Source of the DNA: Betaproteobacteria bacterium
GTDB lineage: Bacteria > Pseudomonadota > Gammaproteobacteria > Burkholderiales > Burkholderiaceae
Reading direction: 5' to 3'
DNA: 8,574 bases
Assembly (NCBI GenBank): GCA_013205155.1
Contig: JABMMT010000058.1
Coordinates: 1-8,574 of the forward strand
The notes beneath the pieces are model-generated. The model made no database searches and was not told the DNA's origin. It worked only from the letters and a program-made list of their open reading frames with translations. Each line of letters starts with the position of its first letter. The stretch's first letter is position 1. The translations under genes were made by a program, and so were the position numbers. Positions 1-6,418 of the stretch are shown piece by piece.

Positions 1-374
1 AGACAAGGTTTATCTTCAAAGTGAGGTGCTCCTAATAAATTACCACCTAAGTCATATGTCCAGCGATGGAGTGGGCACACAATATTGTTGGTGATGCCAC
101 TTCCATTGAGCATGAGTGCTTGGCGATGACGGCAAACATTAGAAAGCAGCTCAACACCGGATTCATTGCGAACAAGAATGCGCCCCTCATTTTCTGAGGT
201 CAAGGTTTGATAGGAGCCCATTTCTGGCACCATGAGTTCGTGGCCGACATAGCCAGGCCCCTGCTTGAAAAGCAGTTCAATTTCTTGCTGATATAGATCA
301 GCGTCAAAATATGCCGAAACCGGCAGTTCTAGATTGGACGGCGCAAGCTGCTGCGCGGTAGCCAGATTAGTCAT
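1..374 (-). CDS. Rieske [2Fe-2S] ring-hydroxylating oxygenase alpha-subunit-like protein, N-terminal part (runs off the left edge)
   Basis: The reverse strand reads open from an ATG at 374 to the window edge, giving 124 complete codons. The product carries a Rieske cluster signature: C81-R-H83 followed 16 residues later by C100-P-L-H103-R-W. Two Cys and two His in this arrangement bind a [2Fe-2S] cluster in ring-hydroxylating oxygenases (established for the family). The residues before it (about 20-75) look like the usual N-terminal segment of an oxygenase alpha subunit. The catalytic mononuclear-iron domain would lie beyond the edge and cannot be checked, so the substrate is unknown. A G-rich ribosome binding site (GGGGAG) sits directly before the ATG. 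There is no signal peptide, so it should be cytoplasmic. It is transcribed divergently from xseB. It could instead be a shorter Rieske ferredoxin-like protein, but the long region before the cluster argues for an oxygenase. Confidence 0.85.
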   Translation of the reverse strand, partial: MTNLATAQQLAPSNLELPVSAYFDADLYQQEIELLFKQGPGYVGHELMVPEMGSYQTLTSENEGRILVRNESGVELLSNVCRHRQALMLNGSGITNNIVCPLHRWTYDLGGNLLGAPHFEDKPC

Positions 375-422
375 TCTCCCCACCCCCGAAAACGTCAGCC
401 GAAGCTAAGCGGAATAACCAAT

Positions 423-447
423 CCAACCATCGACGGATCGATATTGG
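423..447. repeat. Imperfect inverted repeat in the leader of the Rieske gene
   Basis: The inner arms ATCGA (429-433) and TCGAT (438-442) are perfect with a 4-nt spacer. They are flanked by outer arms CCAA (423-426) and TTGG (444-447), offset by one base. The repeat lies just downstream of the putative minus-strand start point, so it could be an operator or a hairpin in the leader. Function is inferred only. Confidence 0.35.
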
Positions 448-461
448 AAAGGAAGGGAAAG

Positions 462-467
462 ATTATA
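462..467 (-). promoter_or_regulatory. -10 box of the Rieske gene promoter
   Basis: The minus strand reads GGGTATAATC here, which contains a perfect sigma-70 -10 hexamer (TATAAT). It lies about 88 bases upstream of the Rieske start codon. No convincing -35 hexamer stands 16-18 bp further upstream (AAGGTA or nearby registers), so an activator may be needed. The start point would be near 455, giving a leader of about 80 nt. Confidence 0.45.
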
Positions 468-472
468 CCCAT

Positions 473-501
473 TTGGATGTCGTCTACCTTTAATATATAG
501 G
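473..501 (+). promoter_or_regulatory. Possible promoter of the xseB-ispA-dxs-folE2 operon
   Basis: A TTGGAT hexamer (473-478) is followed after 17 bp by TATAGG (496-501) inside an AT-rich run (TAATATATAG, 491-500). The match to sigma-70 elements is partial and the exact -10 register is uncertain. It overlaps the upstream part of the divergent Rieske promoter, so the two may compete. Confidence 0.35.
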
Positions 502-523
502 GTAAACCGTGTGGGAAATACCA

Positions 524-527
524 AGGA
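524..527 (+). promoter_or_regulatory. Ribosome binding site deciding the xseB start
   Basis: AGGA stands 8 bp before the ATG at 536. It favours that ATG over an in-frame GTG at 509 and is one of only two clear Shine-Dalgarno sites before plus-strand genes in the window. Confidence 0.6.
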
Positions 528-535
528 AATCGCAT

Positions 536-769
536 ATGCCAGCTAAAAAGTCTGAAAACCAAAAACCAGGTCTTGAGGTTCAGATTGATCCTGATTTGCG
601 TTACGAGCAAGCAGTTAAAGAGCTAGAAAAGCTCATTTCTGACATGGAGTCTGGAAAATTTTCTTTGGAAGAGACACTCCTTGCCTACCAACGTGGCGCA
701 GCTTTGTTAAAACATTGCCAAGGGGTACTTGCGCAAGTTGAGCAACAAGTGAGAGTTTTTGAAGCTTAA
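536..769 (+). CDS. xseB: Exodeoxyribonuclease VII small subunit
   Basis: The 77-residue product is typical in length for XseB. Exonuclease VII degrades single-stranded DNA from both ends to short oligonucleotides; several XseB chains bind the large catalytic subunit XseA in the cytoplasm. The family core is visible at residues 22-76: YEQAVKELEKLISDMESG, then L-EE-L-AYQRGA-LL-HCQ and a VEQQV-VFE tail, which together form a helical hairpin. The first 20 residues are a charged, probably disordered lead. I chose the ATG at 536 because AGGA precedes it; a GTG at 509 would add nine atypical residues. No xseA is adjacent, so the large subunit must be encoded elsewhere. The stop codon overlaps the ispA start by one base (TAATG), which implies co-transcription and translational coupling. 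xseB next to ispA and dxs is a widespread arrangement in proteobacteria. Confidence 0.95.
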   Translation: MPAKKSENQKPGLEVQIDPDLRYEQAVKELEKLISDMESGKFSLEETLLAYQRGAALLKHCQGVLAQVEQQVRVFEA

Positions 770-1671
770 TGAATTCAGTTGATCAATTTCAGGAGTGGGT
801 CGCTTCCCACTCTAAGCGTACTGAAGCAGCTTTAGATAGGCTACTCGATTCTGCACAAATTAATCCAATACGTTTACATGAGGCGATGCGTTATGCAGCT
901 CAAGGCGGTGGAAAACGTATTCGTCCTTTACTGGTTTATGCCGCTGGTCAATTAGGTGATACAGAAAATAAGCAAAAAGAAACTGCCCTAGATGCTGCTG
1001 CGGTTGCTATCGAGTGTATACATGCCTATTCATTAGTACACGATGATTTACCTTGTATGGATGATGATGATTTACGTCGTGGTCGTCCCACTGTTCATAA
1101 AGCATTTGATGAAGCTACTGCTCTCTTGGTCGGAGACGCCCTTCAGACGCGCGCCTTTGAAATCTTAGCGAATGCGCAGTGTGGTGTGGATATCCGCCTG
1201 TTGATGATTAGTGCATTGGCTGCTGCATCAGGCTCACGCGGTATGGCTGGTGGCCAGGCAATCGATTTGGAAAGTGTCGGTAAAAAACTGGATTTAGCTG
1301 GTTTGAAACAAATGCATGCAATGAAGACTGGTGCATTGCTGTCATGCGCCGTCGAGTTAGGCGGTATTGCTGCTGGGCTTAATCCAATACAAATGGGGCA
1401 TCTTCAAGATTACTCTCAAGCCTTGGGTTTAGCATTTCAGATCGTTGATGACGTATTGGATGCAACAGCGGATAGTCAAACCCTTGGAAAAACAGCGGGA
1501 AAAGACGCTATCAATGACAAGCCGACCTATGTGACCTTGATGGGTTTAGACTATGCACATAAAACAGCTCAAGAATTGCAAGAAACTGCCATTAAAAGCC
1601 TAGATAGCTTTGGTAGTCATGCTCAAGCCCTAAAAGATTTAGCCTTTTTAGTTGTGAATAGAGGTAAGTAA
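769..1671 (+). CDS. ispA: Farnesyl diphosphate synthase (short-chain (2E,6E)-prenyl transferase)
   Basis: The 300-residue protein matches bacterial IspA in length. It condenses dimethylallyl diphosphate with two isopentenyl diphosphates to farnesyl diphosphate, the precursor of ubiquinone and undecaprenyl carriers. Visible motifs, in order: GGGKRIRP (46-53) for isopentenyl diphosphate binding; the first aspartate-rich motif DDLPCMDDDD (92-101) followed by LRRGRPTVH; GGQAIDLE (161-168); KTGALL (186-191); the second aspartate-rich motif FQIVDDVLD (223-231); and GKTAGKD (240-246). Both Mg-binding aspartate clusters are intact. The DDx4D form of the first motif is usual for bacterial farnesyl synthases. 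Geranylgeranyl synthase activity cannot be excluded by sequence alone, but the operon setting supports farnesyl synthase. The start overlaps the xseB stop by one base and dxs follows after 20 bp, so supply and use of C5 units are coordinated. Confidence 0.96.
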   Translation: MNSVDQFQEWVASHSKRTEAALDRLLDSAQINPIRLHEAMRYAAQGGGKRIRPLLVYAAGQLGDTENKQKETALDAAAVAIECIHAYSLVHDDLPCMDDDDLRRGRPTVHKAFDEATALLVGDALQTRAFEILANAQCGVDIRLLMISALAAASGSRGMAGGQAIDLESVGKKLDLAGLKQMHAMKTGALLSCAVELGGIAAGLNPIQMGHLQDYSQALGLAFQIVDDVLDATADSQTLGKTAGKDAINDKPTYVTLMGLDYAHKTAQELQETAIKSLDSFGSHAQALKDLAFLVVNRGK

Positions 1672-1691
1672 GTAGATATTGATTTAATGAA

Positions 1692-3593
1692 ATGACTTTA
1701 ACTTCCATCAACTCCCCTGCTGATTTAAGAAAACTCTCTCGTGAAGAGCTTCCTACTCTGGCGGATGAGTTGCGTCAATTTGTTTTGGATTCTGTATCCA
1801 AAACGGGGGGTCATCTCTCCTCTAATTTAGGTACTGTGGAGTTGGCCATTGCTCTGCATTACGTCTTTGATACTCCTGACGATCGTATTGTGTGGGATGT
1901 AGGCCACCAAAGTTATCCCCATAAAATTTTGACGGGACGACGCGAACGCATGAGTACTTTGCGTCAGTTCCAAGGTATCTCTGGTTTTCCGCACCGAGCT
2001 GAAAGTGAATTTGATGCTTTCGGCACAGGGCATTCATCTACCAGTATTTCTGCTGCAATGGGAATGGCGCTTGCATTTCAAACTAAGGGTGAACGCCACG
2101 TTGCAGTAGCTGTGATGGGTGATAGCGCGATGACTGGTGGCATGGCATTTGAAGCGATGAACAATGCTGGCGTTTATGACGATATACCCCTAGTGGTGAT
2201 TTTGAATGACAACGATATGTCAATTTCTCCTGCGGTGGGTGCGCTCAATCGTCATCTTGCAAGACTACTGAGTGGCAATATTTATTCGGCCACCAAAAAA
2301 GGCATTGATAGTGTTTTATCGATAGCGCCCCCTTTACGTGAATTTGCTAAACGCCTTGAAGATCACGCTAAGGGCATGGTCTCACCCTCAACGATTTTTC
2401 AAGAGTTTGGCTTTAACTACTTTGGGCCGATTGATGGGCATGATTTAGACGCCCTGATACCGATGCTACAAAACGTCCGCCGCTTAGCCCTTGAAGGTAA
2501 CGGCCCACAGTTCTTACATGTGGTCACGCGCAAAGGTCAAGGCTATGAGTTAGCTGAAGCAGACCCGGTTCTCTACCACGGCCCTAGTAAGTTCAACCCC
2601 GAAGAGGGCGTTAAAAAACCTGCTGCTAGCAAGAAAACCTTTACGCAAGTATTTGGTGAGTGGCTATGCGATATGGCACATGCTGACCCCTTGTTGATTG
2701 GCATTACGCCGGCAATGCGTGAAGGTTCAGGCTTAGTAGATTTTGAGAAGCAATTTCCGAAGCGCTATTACGACGTTGGTATTGCTGAGCAACATGCTGT
2801 CACTTTTGCTGCTGGTATGGCATGCGAAGGAATGAAGCCAGTAGTAGCGATTTATTCTACTTTTTTACAGCGTGCTTACGATCAATTAATTCATGATGTC
2901 GCCATCCAAGACTTGCCAGTACTTTTTGCATTAGATCGAGCTGGACTTGTGGGTGCGGATGGTGCAACACATGCAGGCGCCTATGACATTCCATTCTTAC
3001 GCTGCATTCCGAATATGTTGGTCATGACGCCTGCAGATGAAGCAGAATGTCGCGACTTGCTCACCACTGCCTATCATCAAGCACATCCTAGCGCAGTCCG
3101 CTATCCACGGGGCGCAGGGGTTGGCACAATTCCTTCGACAGAATTACGGACCTTGCCATTAGGTAAGGGCGAGATTCGTCGTAAATCAAATGCAGATTCT
3201 GGAAATCGAGTTGCTATCTTAGCTTTTGGAACTTTGCTTTATACGGCCCTAGAAGTTGCAGAGGGTATTGATGCGACTGTGGCGAATATGCGGTTTGTAA
3301 AGCCATTAGATGTCGATCTCATTCAATCCTTAGCTGCAGATCATGATTATTTGGTGACGATTGAAGATGGCGCAATTGCTGGCGGTGCTGGAAGCGCTTG
3401 CTTGGAAGCGCTCTCTCAATTAGGAATAAATAAACCCCTCTTGCAGTTAGGTTTACCTGACCAGTTCATTGAACATGGCGACTATAACTTGCTCATGACC
3501 AAGTGTGGCCTTGATGTAGGGGGTGTTTCCAATTCCATCAAACAACGTTTTCCAGCGCTATTAGCGATAAATTCTGCATTTGTAGGCAAATAA
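1692..3593 (+). CDS. dxs: 1-deoxy-D-xylulose-5-phosphate synthase
   Basis: The 633-residue enzyme joins pyruvate and glyceraldehyde 3-phosphate, with loss of CO2, to make DXP. This is the first and flux-setting step of the MEP isoprenoid pathway and also feeds thiamine and pyridoxal synthesis. It depends on thiamine diphosphate and Mg. Visible landmarks: HLSSNLG (41-47) with the catalytic-region His; DVGHQSYPHKILTGR (69-83); the cofactor motif GDSAMTGG (143-150) with LNDND (171-175); the pyrimidine-domain DVGIAEQHAVTFAAG (361-375) with catalytic Glu366; YSTFLQRAYDQ (388-398); DRAGLVGADGATHAG (415-429); and RYPRG (470-474). Domain order is complete. One oddity is Ser145 where the motif normally reads GDG. 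No Shine-Dalgarno sequence precedes the ATG, so translation may be coupled to ispA, 20 bp upstream. Confidence 0.97.
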   Translation: MTLTSINSPADLRKLSREELPTLADELRQFVLDSVSKTGGHLSSNLGTVELAIALHYVFDTPDDRIVWDVGHQSYPHKILTGRRERMSTLRQFQGISGFPHRAESEFDAFGTGHSSTSISAAMGMALAFQTKGERHVAVAVMGDSAMTGGMAFEAMNNAGVYDDIPLVVILNDNDMSISPAVGALNRHLARLLSGNIYSATKKGIDSVLSIAPPLREFAKRLEDHAKGMVSPSTIFQEFGFNYFGPIDGHDLDALIPMLQNVRRLALEGNGPQFLHVVTRKGQGYELAEADPVLYHGPSKFNPEEGVKKPAASKKTFTQVFGEWLCDMAHADPLLIGITPAMREGSGLVDFEKQFPKRYYDVGIAEQHAVTFAAGMACEGMKPVVAIYSTFLQRAYDQLIHDVAIQDLPVLFALDRAGLVGADGATHAGAYDIPFLRCIPNMLVMTPADEAECRDLLTTAYHQAHPSAVRYPRGAGVGTIPSTELRTLPLGKGEIRRKSNADSGNRVAILAFGTLLYTALEVAEGIDATVANMRFVKPLDVDLIQSLAADHDYLVTIEDGAIAGGAGSACLEALSQLGINKPLLQLGLPDQFIEHGDYNLLMTKCGLDVGGVSNSIKQRFPALLAINSAFVGK

Positions 3594-3618
3594 GCGCGTT
3601 TTGCTTGAAAATAGATCT

Positions 3619-4446
3619 ATGAATGATATGAACCCCGCCTTTCTGAAAGCCAGCGCAATGCCTGACGTGCAATCCACTGTGGATGAGCGCGCATTGCCAA
3701 TTGAGAGGGTTGGTATCCGCGGCGTGCGTCACCCCCTCATCATTCGGAGTCAGACTGGCGACTTCCCATCAGTAGGTCAGTTTGAGATGGATGTCGCATT
3801 ACCAGCCCATGTGAAGGGCACTCATATGTCACGTTTTATGGCGCTCTTACAAAAGCAAGATAAGCCTGTTGACAGCACAACTGTGGTTCGAATGGTTAGT
3901 GCAATGCTGCCATTGTTAGATGCCAAAGAAGGTCATGTGCAGTTTGCTTATACACACTTCGTCAAAAAAGCAGCACCAGTATCTGGTGTCGAGAGTTTGA
4001 TGGATTACGAAGTCACTTGGATGGCAACTGCAAAACAAAATACTGCGGGCAAGCTTGATATTGAATTAGGTTTGCGTGCTCAAGTGCCAGTCATGAGTTT
4101 GTGCCCTTGCTCTAAAGAAATCTCAGAATTTGGTGCTCATAATCAACGCTCACATGTCACTATGACTGTAGTACTCGATTCAGATGCAGAAATGACTGTA
4201 GAAGATTTAGTTGATATTGCAGAGAGCGAAGCATCTAGCGAGTTATGGGGATTATTAAAGCGCCCTGATGAAAAATGGGTTACTGAACATTCCTACAGCA
4301 ATCCCAAGTTTGTAGAAGACTTAGTGCGTGATGTCGCTGGGCAACTGAAAGCAGATGAGCGAATTCGCTCTTTAGTGGTTGAAGCAGAGAACTTTGAGTC
4401 CATCCATAACCACAGTGCGTTTGCCCGTATTAGCCTAGTTAAATAA
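3619..4446 (+). CDS. folE2: GTP cyclohydrolase IB (FolE2 type)
   Basis: The 275-residue protein belongs to the FolE2/COG1469 family, which converts GTP to 7,8-dihydroneopterin triphosphate, the first step of folate synthesis, using a fold variant distinct from FolE. Family signatures: GVRHPL (35-40), GTHMSRF (67-73), MSLCPCSKEISEFGAHNQRSHVT (159-181) containing the active-site and metal-binding Cys and His region, and FESIHNHSAFA (259-269). Members of this family can work with metals other than zinc. In some bacteria folE2 is a zinc-starvation backup, but here it sits 25 bp behind dxs in a housekeeping operon, which suggests it may be the main enzyme. An in-frame TTG at 3601 adds six residues and an ATG at 3628 removes three; none of these starts has a good ribosome binding site, so the start is uncertain within nine codons. 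Confidence 0.95.
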   Translation: MNDMNPAFLKASAMPDVQSTVDERALPIERVGIRGVRHPLIIRSQTGDFPSVGQFEMDVALPAHVKGTHMSRFMALLQKQDKPVDSTTVVRMVSAMLPLLDAKEGHVQFAYTHFVKKAAPVSGVESLMDYEVTWMATAKQNTAGKLDIELGLRAQVPVMSLCPCSKEISEFGAHNQRSHVTMTVVLDSDAEMTVEDLVDIAESEASSELWGLLKRPDEKWVTEHSYSNPKFVEDLVRDVAGQLKADERIRSLVVEAENFESIHNHSAFARISLVK

Positions 4447-4458
4447 GGGCAGCGGCCC
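4447..4458. terminator. Short hairpin between the convergent folE2 and tsaD genes
   Basis: GGGC (4447-4450) and GCCC (4455-4458) form a 4-bp stem with an AGCG loop, directly after the folE2 stop codon. The two stop codons are only 14 bp apart. No T-run follows on either strand, so it is at best a weak bidirectional terminator, and transcripts probably run into each other. Confidence 0.25.
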
Positions 4459-4460
4459 AA

Positions 4461-5534
4461 CTACCTTAAATGATGACTTGCCAAATCCCAGCGGGGTTTG
4501 ATATCAAAGGCTCCTGATCTTGTGGAGTTATTATTTTCAGCGAGCATCCTGAGCGCTCCGGCAAAGGCGATCATGACACCATTGTCGGTACACAGTTCTA
4601 GAGGGGGGTAATGGACTGCAAAACCATTCTTTTTTGACAGCTCATTTAATGCTGTACGGAGCTGTACATTAGCGCCTACTCCACCAGCTAAAACCAAATG
4701 TTTGCATCCAGTTTCTTTAAGCGCTTTTGCAGCTTTACTCATGAGGACTGCCACAACCGAGTCTACAAAGCTTCTGGCCAGATCAGCATGAAATTGCGCT
4801 ACCTCAGTAGCATCCACAATCTTTTTTTCATTGAATTTTTTCACTTGATTCAGAACTGCTGTCTTTAATCCAGAAAAAGAAAAATCTAAGTCGCCAGAAT
4901 GCAGCATTGGTTTTGGCAGATCAAAAATTCCAACACGCCCTCTTTCTGCTAACTTTGAAATCGCTGCGCCACCCGGGTAATCCAATCCCAAAAGCTTGGC
5001 TGTTTTATCAAATGCCTCGCCTGCAGCATCATCTAAGGTTTCGCCTAAAAGTTCATATTGACCAATGCCAGAGACTTTCATGAGTTGGGTATGCCCACCA
5101 GAAACCAAGAGGGCGATGAAAGGAAATTGTGGCGCTGTTTCACCTAACAAAGGGGAAAGTAGATGCCCCTCTAAGTGGTGTATCCCAATTGATGGCACTT
5201 GAAGACCTTGAGCCAGGGCTTTGGCAAAGGCACTTCCAACCAGTAGGGCGCCTGCCAATCCTGGTCCTTGGGTAAAGGCTACGGCGTCAATATTGGTCAA
5301 TTTCAGGCCAGATTGGGTCAAAGATTGTTCCAAAAGGGGTAAGACTCGGCGAATATGGTCTCGTGAGGCGAGCTCAGGTACAACACCCCCATAATCTCGG
5401 TGCATGGCGATTTGGGAGTGCAAACCCTGGCCTAGAATGCCTAAATATGCAGGTTTGCTCTCCTCCCAGGGGGTGGTGTTGTATAAAGCGACCCCGGTCT
5501 CATCGCAAGAAGTTTCTATGCCTAAAACAATCAT
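4461..5534 (-). CDS. tsaD: tRNA N6-adenosine threonylcarbamoyltransferase
   Basis: TsaD (Kae1/Gcp/YgjD family) transfers the threonylcarbamoyl group from threonylcarbamoyl-AMP to A37 of ANN-decoding tRNAs, working with TsaB and TsaE in the cytoplasm. The 357-residue product begins MIVLGIETSCDETG, the standard N-terminus of the ASKHA-type fold. The metal-binding HLEGH motif is at 120-124 and the distal metal-binding Asp in LCTDNG is D317. Other conserved stretches are YGGVVPELASRDH (48-60), TQGPGLAGALLVG (88-100), VSGGHTQL (144-151), GETLDDAAGEAFDKTAKLLGL (164-184), YPGG (186-189), DFSFSGLKTA (217-226) and AGGVGAN (283-289). It is about 20 residues longer than the E. coli protein, partly through extra residues near 20-30. 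It is divergent from rpsU, as in E. coli, which puts a tRNA-modifying gene beside a ribosomal one. No clear ribosome binding site is seen. Confidence 0.97.
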   Translation of the reverse strand: MIVLGIETSCDETGVALYNTTPWEESKPAYLGILGQGLHSQIAMHRDYGGVVPELASRDHIRRVLPLLEQSLTQSGLKLTNIDAVAFTQGPGLAGALLVGSAFAKALAQGLQVPSIGIHHLEGHLLSPLLGETAPQFPFIALLVSGGHTQLMKVSGIGQYELLGETLDDAAGEAFDKTAKLLGLDYPGGAAISKLAERGRVGIFDLPKPMLHSGDLDFSFSGLKTAVLNQVKKFNEKKIVDATEVAQFHADLARSFVDSVVAVLMSKAAKALKETGCKHLVLAGGVGANVQLRTALNELSKKNGFAVHYPPLELCTDNGVMIAFAGALRMLAENNNSTRSGAFDIKPRWDLASHHLR

Positions 5535-5549
5535 TTTTGTACTTGGTCG

Positions 5550-5558
5550 TGCTAGAAT
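5550..5558 (+). promoter_or_regulatory. Extended -10 promoter of rpsU
   Basis: TGCTAGAAT matches the extended -10 form (TGn followed by a five-of-six match to TATAAT). No -35 hexamer is recognisable 16-18 bp upstream, which is tolerated by extended -10 promoters. The start point would be near 5565, leaving a leader of about 47 nt before rpsU. It lies within the 77-bp spacer shared with tsaD. Confidence 0.55.
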
Positions 5559-5570
5559 CGCAATTCAGTT

Positions 5571-5600
5571 AATTTTTCGATATTTTTCGAGCATATACGA
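5571..5600 (+). repeat. Tandem 10-bp repeat in the rpsU leader
   Basis: Two consecutive decamers, AATTTTTCGA and TATTTTTCGA, differ only in the first base; a third, degenerate unit (GCATATACGA) follows in the same register. The period equals about one DNA turn. The repeats fall between the putative start point and the rpsU start codon, so they may act as DNA sites or as an AU-rich leader element. Function is unknown. Confidence 0.4.
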
Positions 5601-5611
5601 GTTAAACCAGT

Positions 5612-5824
5612 ATGACTACAGTCCGCCTCCGCGAAAACGAACCATTTGAAGTGGCATTGCGCCGTTTCAAGCGCACCATTGAAAAAAATGGTCTTTTGAC
5701 AGACTTGCGTGCCCGCGAGTTTTACGAGAAGCCAACGGCTGAGCGTAAGCGTAAAAAGGCCGCCGCTGCTAAACGCCATTACAAGCGTATTCGCAGCCAA
5801 ATGTTGCCTAAGAAGCTTTACTAA
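5612..5824 (+). CDS. rpsU: 30S ribosomal protein S21
   Basis: The 70-residue, strongly basic protein is a full-length bS21 that aligns by eye with the family throughout: MTTVRLRENEPFEVALRRFKR at the start, then KNGLLTDLRAREFYEKP (25-41) and a Lys/Arg-rich tail (AERKRKKAAAAKRHYKR) ending at KKLY. S21 sits on the small-subunit platform near the 3' end of 16S rRNA and helps mRNA selection at initiation. The ATG is preceded only by a weak GAG. Its own promoter lies upstream and a strong terminator directly follows, so it can be made in excess over the downstream yqeY and dnaG. The position at the head of the macromolecular synthesis operon is conserved in proteobacteria. Confidence 0.98.
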   Translation: MTTVRLRENEPFEVALRRFKRTIEKNGLLTDLRAREFYEKPTAERKRKKAAAAKRHYKRIRSQMLPKKLY

Positions 5825-5860
5825 TAGAATTTAGAAGCTCTCTTCACCGAGTAGCTTTGA

Positions 5861-5899
5861 AGCCCGCTGACGGTGAAACGCAGCGGGTTTTTGCTTTTT
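5861..5899 (+). terminator. Intrinsic terminator between rpsU and yqeY
   Basis: CCCGCTG (5863-5869) pairs with CAGCGGG (5881-5887), extended outward by G-T and A-T pairs and inward, past a bulged A, by two further G-C pairs around a GTGAAA loop. TTTTT (5888-5892) and a second T-run (5895-5899) follow. This is a good Rho-independent terminator inside the operon and should limit read-through into yqeY and dnaG. E. coli also has a terminator between rpsU and dnaG, so an attenuating role is a reasonable inference. Confidence 0.85.
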
Positions 5900-5932
5900 A
5901 ATCGCTAGAAATCACTCAACATTGAATACATC

Positions 5933-5936
5933 AGGA
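5933..5936 (+). promoter_or_regulatory. Ribosome binding site of yqeY
   Basis: AGGA stands 8 bp before the ATG at 5945, the clearest Shine-Dalgarno site in the right half of the window. It supports this start codon. No convincing promoter was found between the terminator and this site. Confidence 0.6.
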
Positions 5937-5944
5937 ACTTAGTC

Positions 5945-6391
5945 ATGACTCTAAAAGATCAAATCACTGAAGATATGAAATCTGCCATGCGTGCAAAAGA
6001 AACTGCACGTTTAAGTGCTATTCGTCTTTTGCTGGCAGCTATTAAGCAGCGCGAAGTCGATGAACGCATTGTGGTCGATGATGCCGGCGTGATAGCGATC
6101 GTTGAAAAAATGATGAAGCAGCGTAAAGATTCCATCTCTCAGTTTGAAAAAGCAGGGCGTGAGGATTTGGTTGCGATTGAAGTAGGCGAGATGGCTATTC
6201 TGCAAGGGTACTTACCAGCACAGTTATCAGATGCTGAGGTTGCAGCGGCAGTAGCTGCAGCGGTAGCGGCTACTGGTGCGAGTGGTCCTCAGGATATGGG
6301 TAAGGTGATTGGCGCCCTCAAAGCTCAGTTAGCTGGCAAGGCAGATATGGGTAAGGTTTCTGGTCTAGTAAAAGCCATACTCGCAAAATAA
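5945..6391 (+). CDS. GatB/YqeY domain-containing protein
   Basis: The 148-residue, mostly helical protein is a stand-alone YqeY-family protein, of the usual length. Typical stretches are LKDQITEDMKSAMRAKETARLSAIRLLLAAIKQREVD (3-39), KQRKDSISQFEKAGREDL (58-75), E-ILQGYLPAQLS (82-95) and the closing DMGKVIGALKAQLAGKADMGKVSGLVKAIL. An Ala/Val run (99-110) sits between the two helical parts. The family resembles the tRNA-binding tail domain of GatB, the amidotransferase that makes Gln-tRNA(Gln) and Asn-tRNA(Asn), but the free-standing protein has no settled role; tRNA binding is a family-based guess. It lies between rpsU and dnaG, an arrangement seen in many betaproteobacteria. It probably depends on read-through of the upstream terminator, or on an unrecognised promoter. 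dnaG follows after 27 bp. Confidence 0.93.
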   Translation: MTLKDQITEDMKSAMRAKETARLSAIRLLLAAIKQREVDERIVVDDAGVIAIVEKMMKQRKDSISQFEKAGREDLVAIEVGEMAILQGYLPAQLSDAEVAAAVAAAVAATGASGPQDMGKVIGALKAQLAGKADMGKVSGLVKAILAK

Positions 6392-6418
6392 GAGAACTCA
6401 CCTCATACTCTTAGCCTT

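Noticed and set aside
509..535. GTG start extending xseB by nine residues
   Set aside because: It lacks a ribosome binding site, overlaps the probable promoter, and adds residues atypical of XseB; the ATG at 536 has AGGA at good spacing.
395..610. Minus-strand open frame of 71 codons between the Rieske gene and xseB
   Set aside because: It overlaps the promoter region and the xseB start, has no ribosome binding site or family resemblance, and is not in frame with the Rieske gene.
5363..5800. Open frames antisense to tsaD and rpsU (5363-5572, 5404-5649, 5552-5800)
   Set aside because: They lie opposite strongly conserved genes, have no recognisable motifs, and are explained as shadow frames.
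6239..6275. Ala/Val-coding repeat-like run in yqeY
   Set aside because: It is a low-complexity alanine-rich helix segment common in this family, not a DNA repeat of note.
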